This document shows positions 19,436 through 25,847 of a stretch of DNA of 33,095 nucleotides, one piece after another. Below the pieces are notes generated by a model. It was not told the origin of the DNA. It saw nothing but the letters and a program-made list of their open reading frames with translations, and did not search any database. Both the position numbers and the translations under genes were made by a program. How positions within the stretch are numbered: position 1 is the first letter of the stretch; the number at the start of each line of letters is the position of its first letter. The stretch covers positions 1 through 33,095 of the forward strand of contig JAJYGN010000033.1 of assembly GCA_021790675.1 (NCBI GenBank), given 5' to 3'. This DNA is from Actinomycetes bacterium (GTDB lineage: Bacteria; Actinomycetota; Acidimicrobiia; Acidimicrobiales; RAAP-2).

Positions 19436-20083
19436 CTAGAGGTCGAAGTTGCGGTGGCGCGACTGCTGGCGCTGGGCGAAGAGCGCGGCCTCGGTGCGCC
19501 GCTGGAAGCCCAGCTTGGCGAGCAGGTTCGACACGTAGTTCTTCACCGTCTTCTCGGCGAGGAACATCACCGCGGCGATCTCACGGTTCGAGAGGCCTTC
19601 GCTGAGCAGTTCGAGGATGCGCCGCTCCTGGGTCGAGAGGCTCTCGAGGCGCACGTCCTCGGTGATCTGGCGGCGCAGGCGCTCGCGGGCGCGCTCGATC
19701 TGGCCCGGGGTCAGGAGCATCTCGCCGTCGGCGACGCGTCGGATCGCCGAGACGAGGTCGTCGCCGCGCACGTTCTTCAAGACGTAGCCGCGCGCCCCGG
19801 CCAGGACCGAGGCGTTGAGCGCCTCGTTGTCGGCGAAGGAGGTGAGCATCAGGCAGGCCAGCCCGGAGCGCTTCTCACGCAGGGTGCGACACAGGTCGAC
19901 GCCACTGCCGTCGGGCAGGCGCACGTCGAGCACGGCCACGTCCACGCTGGCCAGGTCCACCCCCTCGGCCTCGGCGAGCGAGCCGGCCTCGGCGACCACT
20001 CGCAGGTCCTCGTGGGCCTCGAGGAGTTCGCGCAGGCCGCGGCGCACGATCTCGTGGTCGTCGACGAGGAGCAGGCGGATCAC
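19436..20083 (-). CDS. DevR/NarL-family response regulator
   Basis: Two-component output regulator, 215 residues from GTG at 20083. The receiver domain has acidic Asp8-Asp9, phospho-acceptor Asp53 (LDVRLPDG), Thr81-Ser82 and Lys103 (LKNV). The LuxR-type helix-turn-helix occupies about 148-210 (LSEGLSNREIAAVMFLAEKTVKNYVSNLLAKLG region), very like DevR/DosR of mycobacteria. A longer reading begins at ATG 20125 inside the kinase gene; the GTG start is preferred because it lies one base after the kinase stop and gives the family's N-terminus directly (IRLLLVDDHE). It is last in a three-gene minus-strand unit and probably receives phosphate from the neighbouring kinase. Confidence 0.93.
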   Translation of the reverse strand: MIRLLLVDDHEIVRRGLRELLEAHEDLRVVAEAGSLAEAEGVDLASVDVAVLDVRLPDGSGVDLCRTLREKRSGLACLMLTSFADNEALNASVLAGARGYVLKNVRGDDLVSAIRRVADGEMLLTPGQIERARERLRRQITEDVRLESLSTQERRILELLSEGLSNREIAAVMFLAEKTVKNYVSNLLAKLGFQRRTEAALFAQRQQSRHRNFDL

Positions 20084-20084
20084 G

Positions 20085-21221
20085 TCAGTCCAATCGGTTG
20101 GCGGTCCATCGAACCAGTGTGCCACGGCCGGGCGTCGAATCGACGTGACAGTCGCCCCCGAGCTCGCGGGCGCGTGAGACCAGGTTGCGCAGGCCGCGAC
20201 CGGCTCCCACGGGCGCCGAGAAACCCACGCCGTCGTCGGTGACGGTCACCACCACGTGGTCGCCGTCGAGTTCGACGCTGACCGAGGCGTGGCTCGCCTG
20301 TGAGTGGCGCGCGACGTTCGAGAGCATCTCGCGCAGCGCTTGGACCGTGTGACGCCCGCAGTTCTTGCCCACCAGGTGGTTGATCGTGGGAGCCACGGAG
20401 AGGCTCACGTCGATGCCCAGGCGCGTGCCGACCTCCTCGGAGAGGGTGGTGAGGCGCTCCTCGAGGCTGCCGGCGTCGAAGTCGTCCTGGTCGATCTCGA
20501 AGATCGTCGTGCGGATCTCGTGGATCGTGGCGTCGAGGTCGTCGAGCGCGCCGTTGATGCGCGCGCGGCTCGCCTCGTCGAGGTCGGCGCCCAGGGTCAC
20601 CTGCAGGGCCAGGCCCACGCCGAAGAGTCGCTGGATCACGGTGTCGTGCAGGTCGCGCGCCAGGCGCTCGCGCTCCTCGGAGAGGGTCAGCTCGCGCAGT
20701 TCGTGGCGTAGGGTCGCCTGGTCGATAACGAGGCCCGCCGCGCGGCCGAAGGCCTCGACAAGGTCCTCGTCCTGCTGGTCGAAGGGTGCCCCGTCGAGGC
20801 GGTCGGTGAGATAGAGGTTGCCGTAGACGTGGCCGTCGCCGGTGATGACCGGCACGCCGAGGAAGCGCTCCATCACGGGGTGGTTCGCGGGGAACCCGGA
20901 GGATCCCTCGTGGCTCGCCAGCTGGTCTACGCGCAGCGGCGCGCCGCCGCGGATCGTCTCGCCGAGCACGCCGTGCCCGTGGGGATTGTGGCCGATGGCG
21001 GCGCGCGTGGACTCGTCCACGCCGTAGGTGACAAAGCGCGTCAGCGTCGAGGCGTCCGAGCCGACGACCCCGAGGGCCCCGTACTTCGCACCCACCAAGC
21101 GAGCGGCGTTTTCGACGATCGTGCGCAGCAGCTCGTTCAGGTGCGCGTCGGTCTCGATCATCAACATGGCATCGATCAGCGCGTGCAGGCGCTTGGGGTC
21201 ATCGATGCGATGAAACGTCAC
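20085..21221 (-). CDS. GAF-domain sensor histidine kinase (DevS/DosS-like)
   Basis: Cytosolic sensor kinase of 378 residues with no membrane segment. Order: one GAF domain (about 25-170), HisKA_3 dimerisation/phospho-acceptor domain with His192 in ERERLARDLHDTVIQ, then HATPase_c with an N-box EMLSNVARHS, DDGVGF and GRGLRNL. The GAF segment FPANHPVMERFLGVPV followed by YGNLYLTD matches the haem-binding first GAF of mycobacterial DosS: His114 and Tyr137 align with its haem ligand and distal Tyr (one residue is inserted between them). DosS has two GAF domains; here there is one. Haem binding and oxygen or redox sensing are therefore inferences. The gene is 17 bases after the flavin-protein gene and one base before the regulator. 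Confidence 0.92.
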   Translation of the reverse strand: MTFHRIDDPKRLHALIDAMLMIETDAHLNELLRTIVENAARLVGAKYGALGVVGSDASTLTRFVTYGVDESTRAAIGHNPHGHGVLGETIRGGAPLRVDQLASHEGSSGFPANHPVMERFLGVPVITGDGHVYGNLYLTDRLDGAPFDQQDEDLVEAFGRAAGLVIDQATLRHELRELTLSEERERLARDLHDTVIQRLFGVGLALQVTLGADLDEASRARINGALDDLDATIHEIRTTIFEIDQDDFDAGSLEERLTTLSEEVGTRLGIDVSLSVAPTINHLVGKNCGRHTVQALREMLSNVARHSQASHASVSVELDGDHVVVTVTDDGVGFSAPVGAGRGLRNLVSRARELGGDCHVDSTPGRGTLVRWTANRLD

Positions 21222-21238
21222 CGACTCAGCCTGTCACA

Positions 21239-21634
21239 TCAGCCGACGCGCTCACCCACCACAACCGCGAGGGGCAGAGCCACGAGCGAGGCCCCGTTGG
21301 ACAGCGCCGACGCCAGGGCCGGTGAGCGGATCGCGGACTCCTCGGCGGTCGCGGCGAGACCCGAGGCCATGACCGACCAGGTCGCCCCGCTGTCCTCGAG
21401 CCCGTCGATCTGCACCGAGAGGACCTCGCCGCGGCGCGCCGCCACGAGGACCGCCTCCTCGGTCGAGGCGAGCAGCACGAGGCTGTCGTCGACCACCTCG
21501 ATACGCGCGGGCAGTGCTGCTGGCAGGCAGCGCACCGAGATCACCACCCGCGCGAGGTCGGCGCGGCGCAGCAGGTCCAGGCACGTGTCGCGCGAGAGGG
21601 TGGTGCGCTGAACCCGTTGACTGCGTGAGCCCAT
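21239..21634 (-). CDS. Pyridoxamine-phosphate-oxidase-like flavin-binding fold protein
   Basis: Small protein of 131 residues resembling the split-barrel PNPOx-like/flavin reductase group found in actinobacteria: an N-terminal helix ([21 protein letters not shown]), a barrel strand pattern ([19 protein letters not shown]...[22 protein letters not shown]; residues about 39-92) and an Ala-rich C-terminus. Such proteins bind FMN or F420, or lack cofactor; which applies here cannot be told. It is first in the minus-strand unit, 17 bases before the kinase. PNPOx-like genes are common members of DevR regulons in mycobacteria, which makes a link to the kinase plausible. Start ATG 21634 has GGAG only 2 bases upstream, so a slightly later start is possible. 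Confidence 0.65.
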   Translation of the reverse strand: MGSRSQRVQRTTLSRDTCLDLLRRADLARVVISVRCLPAALPARIEVVDDSLVLLASTEEAVLVAARRGEVLSVQIDGLEDSGATWSVMASGLAATAEESAIRSPALASALSNGASLVALPLAVVVGERVG

Positions 21635-21684
21635 GGCTCCAGCATGAACGGAATCCGCGGAATCCTGGTAGGGTCCCCAGTCAC

Positions 21685-21743
21685 AAATGGCCCGTATTTC
21701 GGGCCGTCTCGCCCATCGCGGCAGCGGGTCGCGGGGGCCATTT
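21685..21743. repeat. Inverted repeat in the divergent intergenic region
   Basis: A perfect 9-base inverted repeat, AAATGGCCC at 21685-21693 and GGGCCATTT at 21735-21743, separated by 41 bases. The left arm also forms a competing local hairpin, GGCCCG 21689-21694 with CGGGCC 21700-21705 around a TATTT loop. The right arm touches the -35 of the infA promoter. It could be a protein-binding site or a folded leader of the minus-strand unit. Confidence 0.4.
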
Positions 21744-21770
21744 TGCTTTGGCCGAGAAATTCGGTAGAAT
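21743..21770 (+). promoter_or_regulatory. Candidate sigma-A promoter for infA-rpmJ-rpsM and downstream genes
   Basis: TTGCTT at 21743-21748, 16 bases, TAGAAT at 21765-21770 (preceded by G, as in the other ribosomal promoters here). It predicts a start near 21777 and a leader of about 76 bases to the CTG start of infA. A separate promoter is expected because the minus-strand module cuts this cluster off from map. Confidence 0.65.
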
Positions 21771-21839
21771 GGTCAGCCGACCTCGTGGCACGTCCATGGG
21801 GTCCACTACGTGGCGGATTCGCCGCGTCGTTGTGAATAC

Positions 21840-21845
21840 AAGGAG
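21840..21845 (+). promoter_or_regulatory. Ribosome-binding site that fixes the infA start
   Basis: AAGGAG, the strongest Shine-Dalgarno in the region, ends 7 bases before CTG 21853. The in-frame ATG (21796) and GTG (21832) lie upstream of it and have no comparable site. Confidence 0.7.
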
Positions 21846-21852
21846 AAGGAAC

Positions 21853-22077
21853 CTGAGTAAGCCGAAAGAGGACGCGTTCACCGTCGAGGGTACCGTCGTC
21901 GAGCCACTGCCCAACGCCATGTTCCGCGTCGAGCTGGAGAACGGCTACACCGTTCTGGCTCACAGTTCGGGCAAGATGCGCATGCACCGCATCCGTATCC
22001 TGCCCGGCGACAAGGTCCAGGTCGAGATCACGCCCTACGACATGACCCGTGGACGCATCACCTATCGGTACAAATAA
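21853..22077 (+). CDS. infA: Translation initiation factor IF-1, apparent CTG start
   Basis: S1/OB-fold factor that binds the ribosomal A site during initiation; 74 residues from CTG 21853, against 72-73 usually. The core ([23 protein letters not shown], residues about 9-31; [31 protein letters not shown] at the end) is intact. The start was chosen by alignment ([12 protein letters not shown] corresponds to the usual AKEDVIEVEG) and by AAGGAG at 21840-21845. Alternatives are GTG 21832, which adds 7 residues, and ATG 21796, which adds 19; both give Arg-rich extensions foreign to IF-1 and lack ribosome-binding sites. A sequencing error of ATG to CTG is possible. First gene of the alpha cluster. 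Confidence 0.9.
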   Translation: MSKPKEDAFTVEGTVVEPLPNAMFRVELENGYTVLAHSSGKMRMHRIRILPGDKVQVEITPYDMTRGRITYRYK

Positions 22078-22106
22078 TCAGGTTTCGACAGTCGAGAGAG
22101 TTAGAC

Positions 22107-22220
22107 ATGAAGGTTCGCGCCAGCGTCAAGACCATGTGTGAGAAGTGCAAAGTCATTCGCCGGGCCGGTCACGTCCGCGTGATCTGCGAGAACCCGCGTC
22201 ACAAGCAGCGCCAGGGCTAG
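22107..22220 (+). CDS. rpmJ: 50S ribosomal protein L36
   Basis: The smallest large-subunit protein, 37 residues: starts [14 protein letters not shown] and ends RHKQRQG. The zinc ligands Cys11, Cys14, Cys27 and His32 are all present, so this is the C+ form. ATG 22107 lies 29 bases after infA behind GAGAGAG. The standard position is between infA and rpsM, as here. Confidence 0.97.
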   Translation: MKVRASVKTMCEKCKVIRRAGHVRVICENPRHKQRQG

Positions 22221-22232
22221 GAGAGGAAGAAA

Positions 22233-22610
22233 ATGGCCCGTATTGCCGGAGTGGACATTCCCCGTGACAAGCGCACGGTGATCGCACTCACCTACATCTT
22301 TGGAGTCGGCCCCACGACCGCGCAGCAGATCTGTGCGGCGACGGGCATCGACGAGTCCACTCGCGTCAAGGACCTCTCAGAGACCGAGGTCAACAAGTTG
22401 CGCACCTACATCGACCAGAACGTCACGGTCGAGGGCGACCTGCGCCGCGACGTGGCCCAGGACATCAAGCGCAAGATGGAGATCAACTGCCTCCAGGGCA
22501 TTCGCCACCGCAAGGGCCTGCCCGTGCGTGGTCAGCGCACCCGCACCAACGCCCGCACCCGCAAGGGACCCAAGCGCACCGTCGCCGGTAAGAAGAAGGT
22601 TACGAAGTAA
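22233..22610 (+). CDS. rpsM: 30S ribosomal protein S13
   Basis: Head protein forming inter-subunit bridges B1a/b and touching the P-site tRNA; 125 residues. Begins [26 protein letters not shown] and has the C-terminal [20 protein letters not shown] tail that contacts tRNA. ATG 22233 has GGAGAGGAAG just upstream. Stop overlaps the rpsK ATG (TAATG). Confidence 0.98.
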   Translation: MARIAGVDIPRDKRTVIALTYIFGVGPTTAQQICAATGIDESTRVKDLSETEVNKLRTYIDQNVTVEGDLRRDVAQDIKRKMEINCLQGIRHRKGLPVRGQRTRTNARTRKGPKRTVAGKKKVTK

Positions 22611-23005
22611 TGGCTAAGCCGACCGCGGCCCGCAAGGGTCGCCGCAAGGAGCGCAAGAACGTCGCCTTCGGCGTCGCGCACATCAAGAGTTCGTTCAACA
22701 ACACGATCGTCTCCATCACCGACCCCGAGGGCAACGTCCTCTCCTGGGCCAGCTCGGGCAACGTGGGCTTCAAGGGCTCGCGCAAGTCGACGCCCTACGC
22801 CGCCCAGATGGCGGCCGAGAAGTGCGCGCGCGCCGCGATGGAGCACGGCGTGAAGAAGGTCGACGTGCTCGTGCGCGGGCCGGGCTCGGGCCGCGAGACC
22901 GCGATCCGCTCCCTGGCCGCCGCCGGCATCGAGGTCGTCGCGATCAAGGACGTGACGCCGCTGCCGCACAACGGATGCCGCCCCAAGAAGCGGCGTCGGG
23001 GGTAG
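22610..23005 (+). CDS. rpsK: 30S ribosomal protein S11
   Basis: Platform protein near the E site; 131 residues. The family signature region around [15 protein letters not shown] and the C-terminal [17 protein letters not shown] are intact; the Asn-Gly in PHNG is the site where isoaspartate forms in E. coli S11. One-base overlap with rpsM. Confidence 0.98.
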   Translation: MAKPTAARKGRRKERKNVAFGVAHIKSSFNNTIVSITDPEGNVLSWASSGNVGFKGSRKSTPYAAQMAAEKCARAAMEHGVKKVDVLVRGPGSGRETAIRSLAAAGIEVVAIKDVTPLPHNGCRPKKRRRG

Positions 23006-23010
23006 GACTG

Positions 23011-23655
23011 ATGGCTCGTTACACAGGACCCGTTTGCCGGCTGTGCCGCCGTGAGCGCACCAAGCTCTACTTGAAGGGCGAGCGCTGCTTCACTCTCAAG
23101 TGCCCCGTCTCGGAGAACTCCGACCGCCAGACTCGCGCGTTCCCGCCGGGCATGCACGGCCGCGACCGCCAGCGCCAGGGCTCGGAGTACCTGACCCAGC
23201 TGCGTGAGAAGCAGAAGGCCCGTCGCACCTACGGCCTGCTGGAGAAGCAGTTCCGCAACCTCTACGAGGAGGCGAACCGCCGCCCCGGCATCACCGGCAC
23301 CAACCTCTTGCAGTTCCTCGAGCTGCGCCTCGACAACGTCACCTACCGTTCCGGCTGGGGCGCGTCGCGCGCCCAGGCCCGCCAGCTGGTTCGCCACGGC
23401 CACGTCACGGTCAACGGCAAGCGGGTCACCATCCCCAGCTACCGCGTGCGCCCGGGTGACGTCGTGACCCTGAAGGCCGTCACGCGAGAGAACTTCAACG
23501 TCAAGCGCAACCTCGACACCTTGGACCGCAACGTTCCGGGCTGGCTTGAGGTCGGCGACGGGGGATTCAGCGTCACGGTGCGTGTCGTCCCCCAGCGCGA
23601 GCAGATCGACGAGTCGATCCGCGAACAGCTCATCGTCGAGCTGTACTCGAAGTAA
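23011..23655 (+). CDS. rpsD: 30S ribosomal protein S4, zinc-binding form
   Basis: Assembly-initiating 16S rRNA-binding protein; 214 residues. The frame is open upstream inside rpsK, but ATG 23011 gives MARYTGPVCRLCRRERTK, the normal N-terminus, 5 bases after the rpsK stop. Four cysteines (9, 12, 26 and 31) mark the C+ zinc form, unlike the cysteine-free S4 of mycobacteria. The S4 RNA-binding domain lies around RLDNVTYRSGWGASRAQARQLVRHGH (about 107-132). In many bacteria S4 represses the alpha operon. Confidence 0.98.
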   Translation: MARYTGPVCRLCRRERTKLYLKGERCFTLKCPVSENSDRQTRAFPPGMHGRDRQRQGSEYLTQLREKQKARRTYGLLEKQFRNLYEEANRRPGITGTNLLQFLELRLDNVTYRSGWGASRAQARQLVRHGHVTVNGKRVTIPSYRVRPGDVVTLKAVTRENFNVKRNLDTLDRNVPGWLEVGDGGFSVTVRVVPQREQIDESIREQLIVELYSK

Positions 23656-23685
23656 GCCGACGACGAAGAAGATATAGGAGTCACC

Positions 23686-24627
23686 ATGTTGATCATTCAG
23701 CGACCCACCATCGAGGCCCTGGGCGACGAGGTGGAGAACCGCCAGTCCTTTGCAGTCGGCCCGCTCGACCCCGGATTCGGCCACACGCTGGGCAACTCGC
23801 TGCGTCGCACGCTGCTGTCGTCCATCCCCGGCGCCGCGGCGACGCGCGTCAAGTTCGATGCCGTGCTGCACGAGTTCGGCGTGATCGAGGGCGTGAAGGA
23901 AGACGTCCAGGACATCTGCCTGAACCTAAAGGACTTGCTCGTCAAGGTTCACAGCGACGAGCCCGTCACGCTGCGCCTCGACAAGCGCGGCGAGGGCCCC
24001 GTGACCGCGGCGGACCTGTCCACCACGGCCGACGTCGAGGTCTTGAACCCCGACCTGCACCTGGCCTATCTCACCTCGCCCAAGGCGACGCTCTCCTTCG
24101 AGCTGACCGTTGAGCGCGGCAAGGGATACGTCGGCGCCGAGGCCAACAAGGGATCCTCGACGATTGGGGTCATCCCGCTCGACGCGATCTTCTCGCCGGT
24201 GCGCCGCGTCAGCTTCGAGGTCGAGCCCGTGCGCGTCGAGCAGTCCAAGGACTTCGACCGCCTGGTCATCGAGATCGAGACCGACGGATCGATCAGCCCG
24301 CGCGAGGCGCTGGCCTCGGCCGGCAAGACGCTGGGCTCCCTGGTCGAGCTGATCGGCAGCTTCGACGAGGAGGCTCCCGCCCTCGAGCTCGGCGACGTGG
24401 GCACGGCCCAGGCCGCCGCGAGCGAGCTGGACATCCGCATCGAGGAGCTGGGCCTCACCGAGCGCTCGCGCAACTGCCTGAAGCGCGCGGGCATCAACAC
24501 GGTCGCCCAGCTGATCAACGCCACCGAGCGCGACCTCACCTCGATCACCAACTTCGGCGCGACGTCTCTCAAGGACGTGACCGACCGTCTCGACGAGCGC
24601 GGCCTCTCGCTGCGCGTGGAGGACTGA
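23686..24627 (+). CDS. rpoA: RNA polymerase alpha subunit
   Basis: Assembly platform of RNA polymerase and contact for UP elements and activators; 313 residues. The N-terminal dimerisation domain has GFGHTLGNSLRRTLLSSIPG (about 30-49); after an acidic linker the C-terminal domain has LTERSRNCLKRAGI, in which the Arg equivalent to E. coli Arg265 is kept. ATG 23686 has AGGAG 5 bases upstream. Standard position between rpsD and rplQ. Confidence 0.98.
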   Translation: MLIIQRPTIEALGDEVENRQSFAVGPLDPGFGHTLGNSLRRTLLSSIPGAAATRVKFDAVLHEFGVIEGVKEDVQDICLNLKDLLVKVHSDEPVTLRLDKRGEGPVTAADLSTTADVEVLNPDLHLAYLTSPKATLSFELTVERGKGYVGAEANKGSSTIGVIPLDAIFSPVRRVSFEVEPVRVEQSKDFDRLVIEIETDGSISPREALASAGKTLGSLVELIGSFDEEAPALELGDVGTAQAAASELDIRIEELGLTERSRNCLKRAGINTVAQLINATERDLTSITNFGATSLKDVTDRLDERGLSLRVED

Positions 24628-24628
24628 C

Positions 24629-24991
24629 ATGCGTGGGACCCCGACCCGTGGACGGCGCTTTGGCGGCGACAGCGCCCACCAGAAGGCGATGATGGGCAAC
24701 CTGGTCGCTTCGATGATCGCGGCCGAGTCCATCGTCACGACCGAGGCCAAGGCCAAGGCCCTGCGCCCGATCGTGGAGAAGGTCGTCACCGCGGCGAAGA
24801 ACTCTCCCGAGGGCTCGGTGCACGCCCAGCGTCGCGTCGTGGCCTTCATTCGCGACCAGGACATGGCCCACAAGCTCTTCACCGAGATCGCCCCGCGCTA
24901 CGTGGAGCGTCCGGGCGGCTACACCCGGATCCTCAAGCTCGGCCCGCGCCAGGGTGACAACGCGCCGATGGCGCGCATCGAGTTCGTCTGA
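24629..24991 (+). CDS. rplQ: 50S ribosomal protein L17
   Basis: Protein at the exit-tunnel rim; 120 residues, close to the basic core length and without the long C-terminal tails of some actinobacteria. Begins MRGTPTRGRRFGGDSAHQKAM, ends GDNAPMARIEFV. ATG 24629 is one base after the rpoA stop. Confidence 0.97.
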   Translation: MRGTPTRGRRFGGDSAHQKAMMGNLVASMIAAESIVTTEAKAKALRPIVEKVVTAAKNSPEGSVHAQRRVVAFIRDQDMAHKLFTEIAPRYVERPGGYTRILKLGPRQGDNAPMARIEFV

Positions 24992-24994
24992 GCC

Positions 24995-25837
24995 GTGGCC
25001 ACCTCGCGGTGGCGTTTGGATCTCGCCTACGACGGCGCCGCCTTCGCCGGCTTCGCGGTCCAGCCTGATCGCACCACCGTCGTCGGCGAGCTGCGCGCGG
25101 CGATCCAACGCAGCCTGCAGCTCGAGGACGAGCCCTTCCTCGTAGGTGCCGGACGCACCGACGCCGGCGTGCACGCCTTCGCCCAGGTGGTCTCCTTTGA
25201 CTTGCCCGAGGGCGTTCTCGAGGGCGTGGGACTCGAGCGTTTCACGCGCTCGCTCAACGCGCAGCTGCGCGGACGGGTCATCGTGACCCGGAGCCTCGCC
25301 GTGCCCGAGGACTTCAGCGCCCGTTACAGCGCGCTGTGGCGCGAGTATCGCTACCTGGTGGCGCCCGCGCCAACCCTCGACTCGCTCGCGGCGATCTCCT
25401 GGGCCGTGCGCGGCGAGTTGGACTTGGCCGCGATGAACGAGGCGGCCGAGGCCATCCGCGGCGAACACGACTTTCGCGCGTTCTGCAAGCGGCCCGCCGA
25501 CAAGGGGCCCGACGAGCCGCTGGTGCGCAATGTCGTCGACGCGTTCTGGAGGATCGAAGCCGACGCGCTGGCCCTTACGCCCACGGGCGGGACCTTCTGG
25601 GTTTTTTCCATCCGGGCCAAGGCGTTCTGTCACCATATGGTGCGCCGCCTGGTCTCGAGCCTCGTCGCCGTGGGCCAGGGGAGCCTGACGAGCGATGACG
25701 TGCGCGAACGACTCGCGTCGCACTCGGGCGTCGGCCTGCCCGCCCCGGCGCCCGCGGGCGGCCTGGCCCTGGTGGCGGTGGGTTACGAGGCGCACGTGGG
25801 CGGCCCGGCCGGGAAGGCCGCTCTACGGCCTCGGTAG
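24995..25837 (+). CDS. truA: tRNA pseudouridine(38-40) synthase TruA
   Basis: Isomerises uridines 38-40 in the anticodon arm of many tRNAs; cytosolic, 280 residues. Catalytic Asp56 is in GAGRTDAGVHA; SARYSALWREYRY and FCHHMVRRLVSSLVAVGQG are further family blocks. GTG 24995 follows rplQ by 3 bases and gives a normal TruA N-terminus (RWRLDLAYDGAAFAGF), so it is the last gene of the alpha unit. The stop TAG forms part of the -10-like box of the next gene. Confidence 0.96.
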   Translation: MATSRWRLDLAYDGAAFAGFAVQPDRTTVVGELRAAIQRSLQLEDEPFLVGAGRTDAGVHAFAQVVSFDLPEGVLEGVGLERFTRSLNAQLRGRVIVTRSLAVPEDFSARYSALWREYRYLVAPAPTLDSLAAISWAVRGELDLAAMNEAAEAIRGEHDFRAFCKRPADKGPDEPLVRNVVDAFWRIEADALALTPTGGTFWVFSIRAKAFCHHMVRRLVSSLVAVGQGSLTSDDVRERLASHSGVGLPAPAPAGGLALVAVGYEAHVGGPAGKAALRPR

Positions 25838-25840
25838 GAT
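25835..25840 (+). promoter_or_regulatory. Candidate -10 box for a leaderless M13 peptidase mRNA
   Basis: TAGGAT, preceded by G, contains the truA stop codon and ends 7 bases before ATG 25848, so transcription should start at or next to the start codon. No -35 resembling TTG is visible 16-18 bases upstream, and no Shine-Dalgarno lies in the 10 bases before the ATG. Confidence 0.45.
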
Positions 25841-25847
25841 TCGGCCC

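Noticed and set aside
20085..20125. Longer response-regulator start at ATG 20125
   Set aside because: Would overlap the kinase gene by 41 bases and add residues before the standard receiver N-terminus; GTG 20083 fits better.
19454..20242. 262-residue plus-strand open frame over the response regulator
   Set aside because: The minus-strand receiver and helix-turn-helix motifs are clear; the plus frame has shadow composition.
21669..21674. TAGGGT as a second plus-strand -10 before infA
   Set aside because: No TTG-like -35 at 16-18 bases and the stronger pair lies about 95 bases closer to infA.
21698..21717. Possible DevR-type box (TTCGGG then CCC) before the sensor unit
   Set aside because: Only about 11 of 20 positions agree with the remembered consensus; too weak to list as a site.
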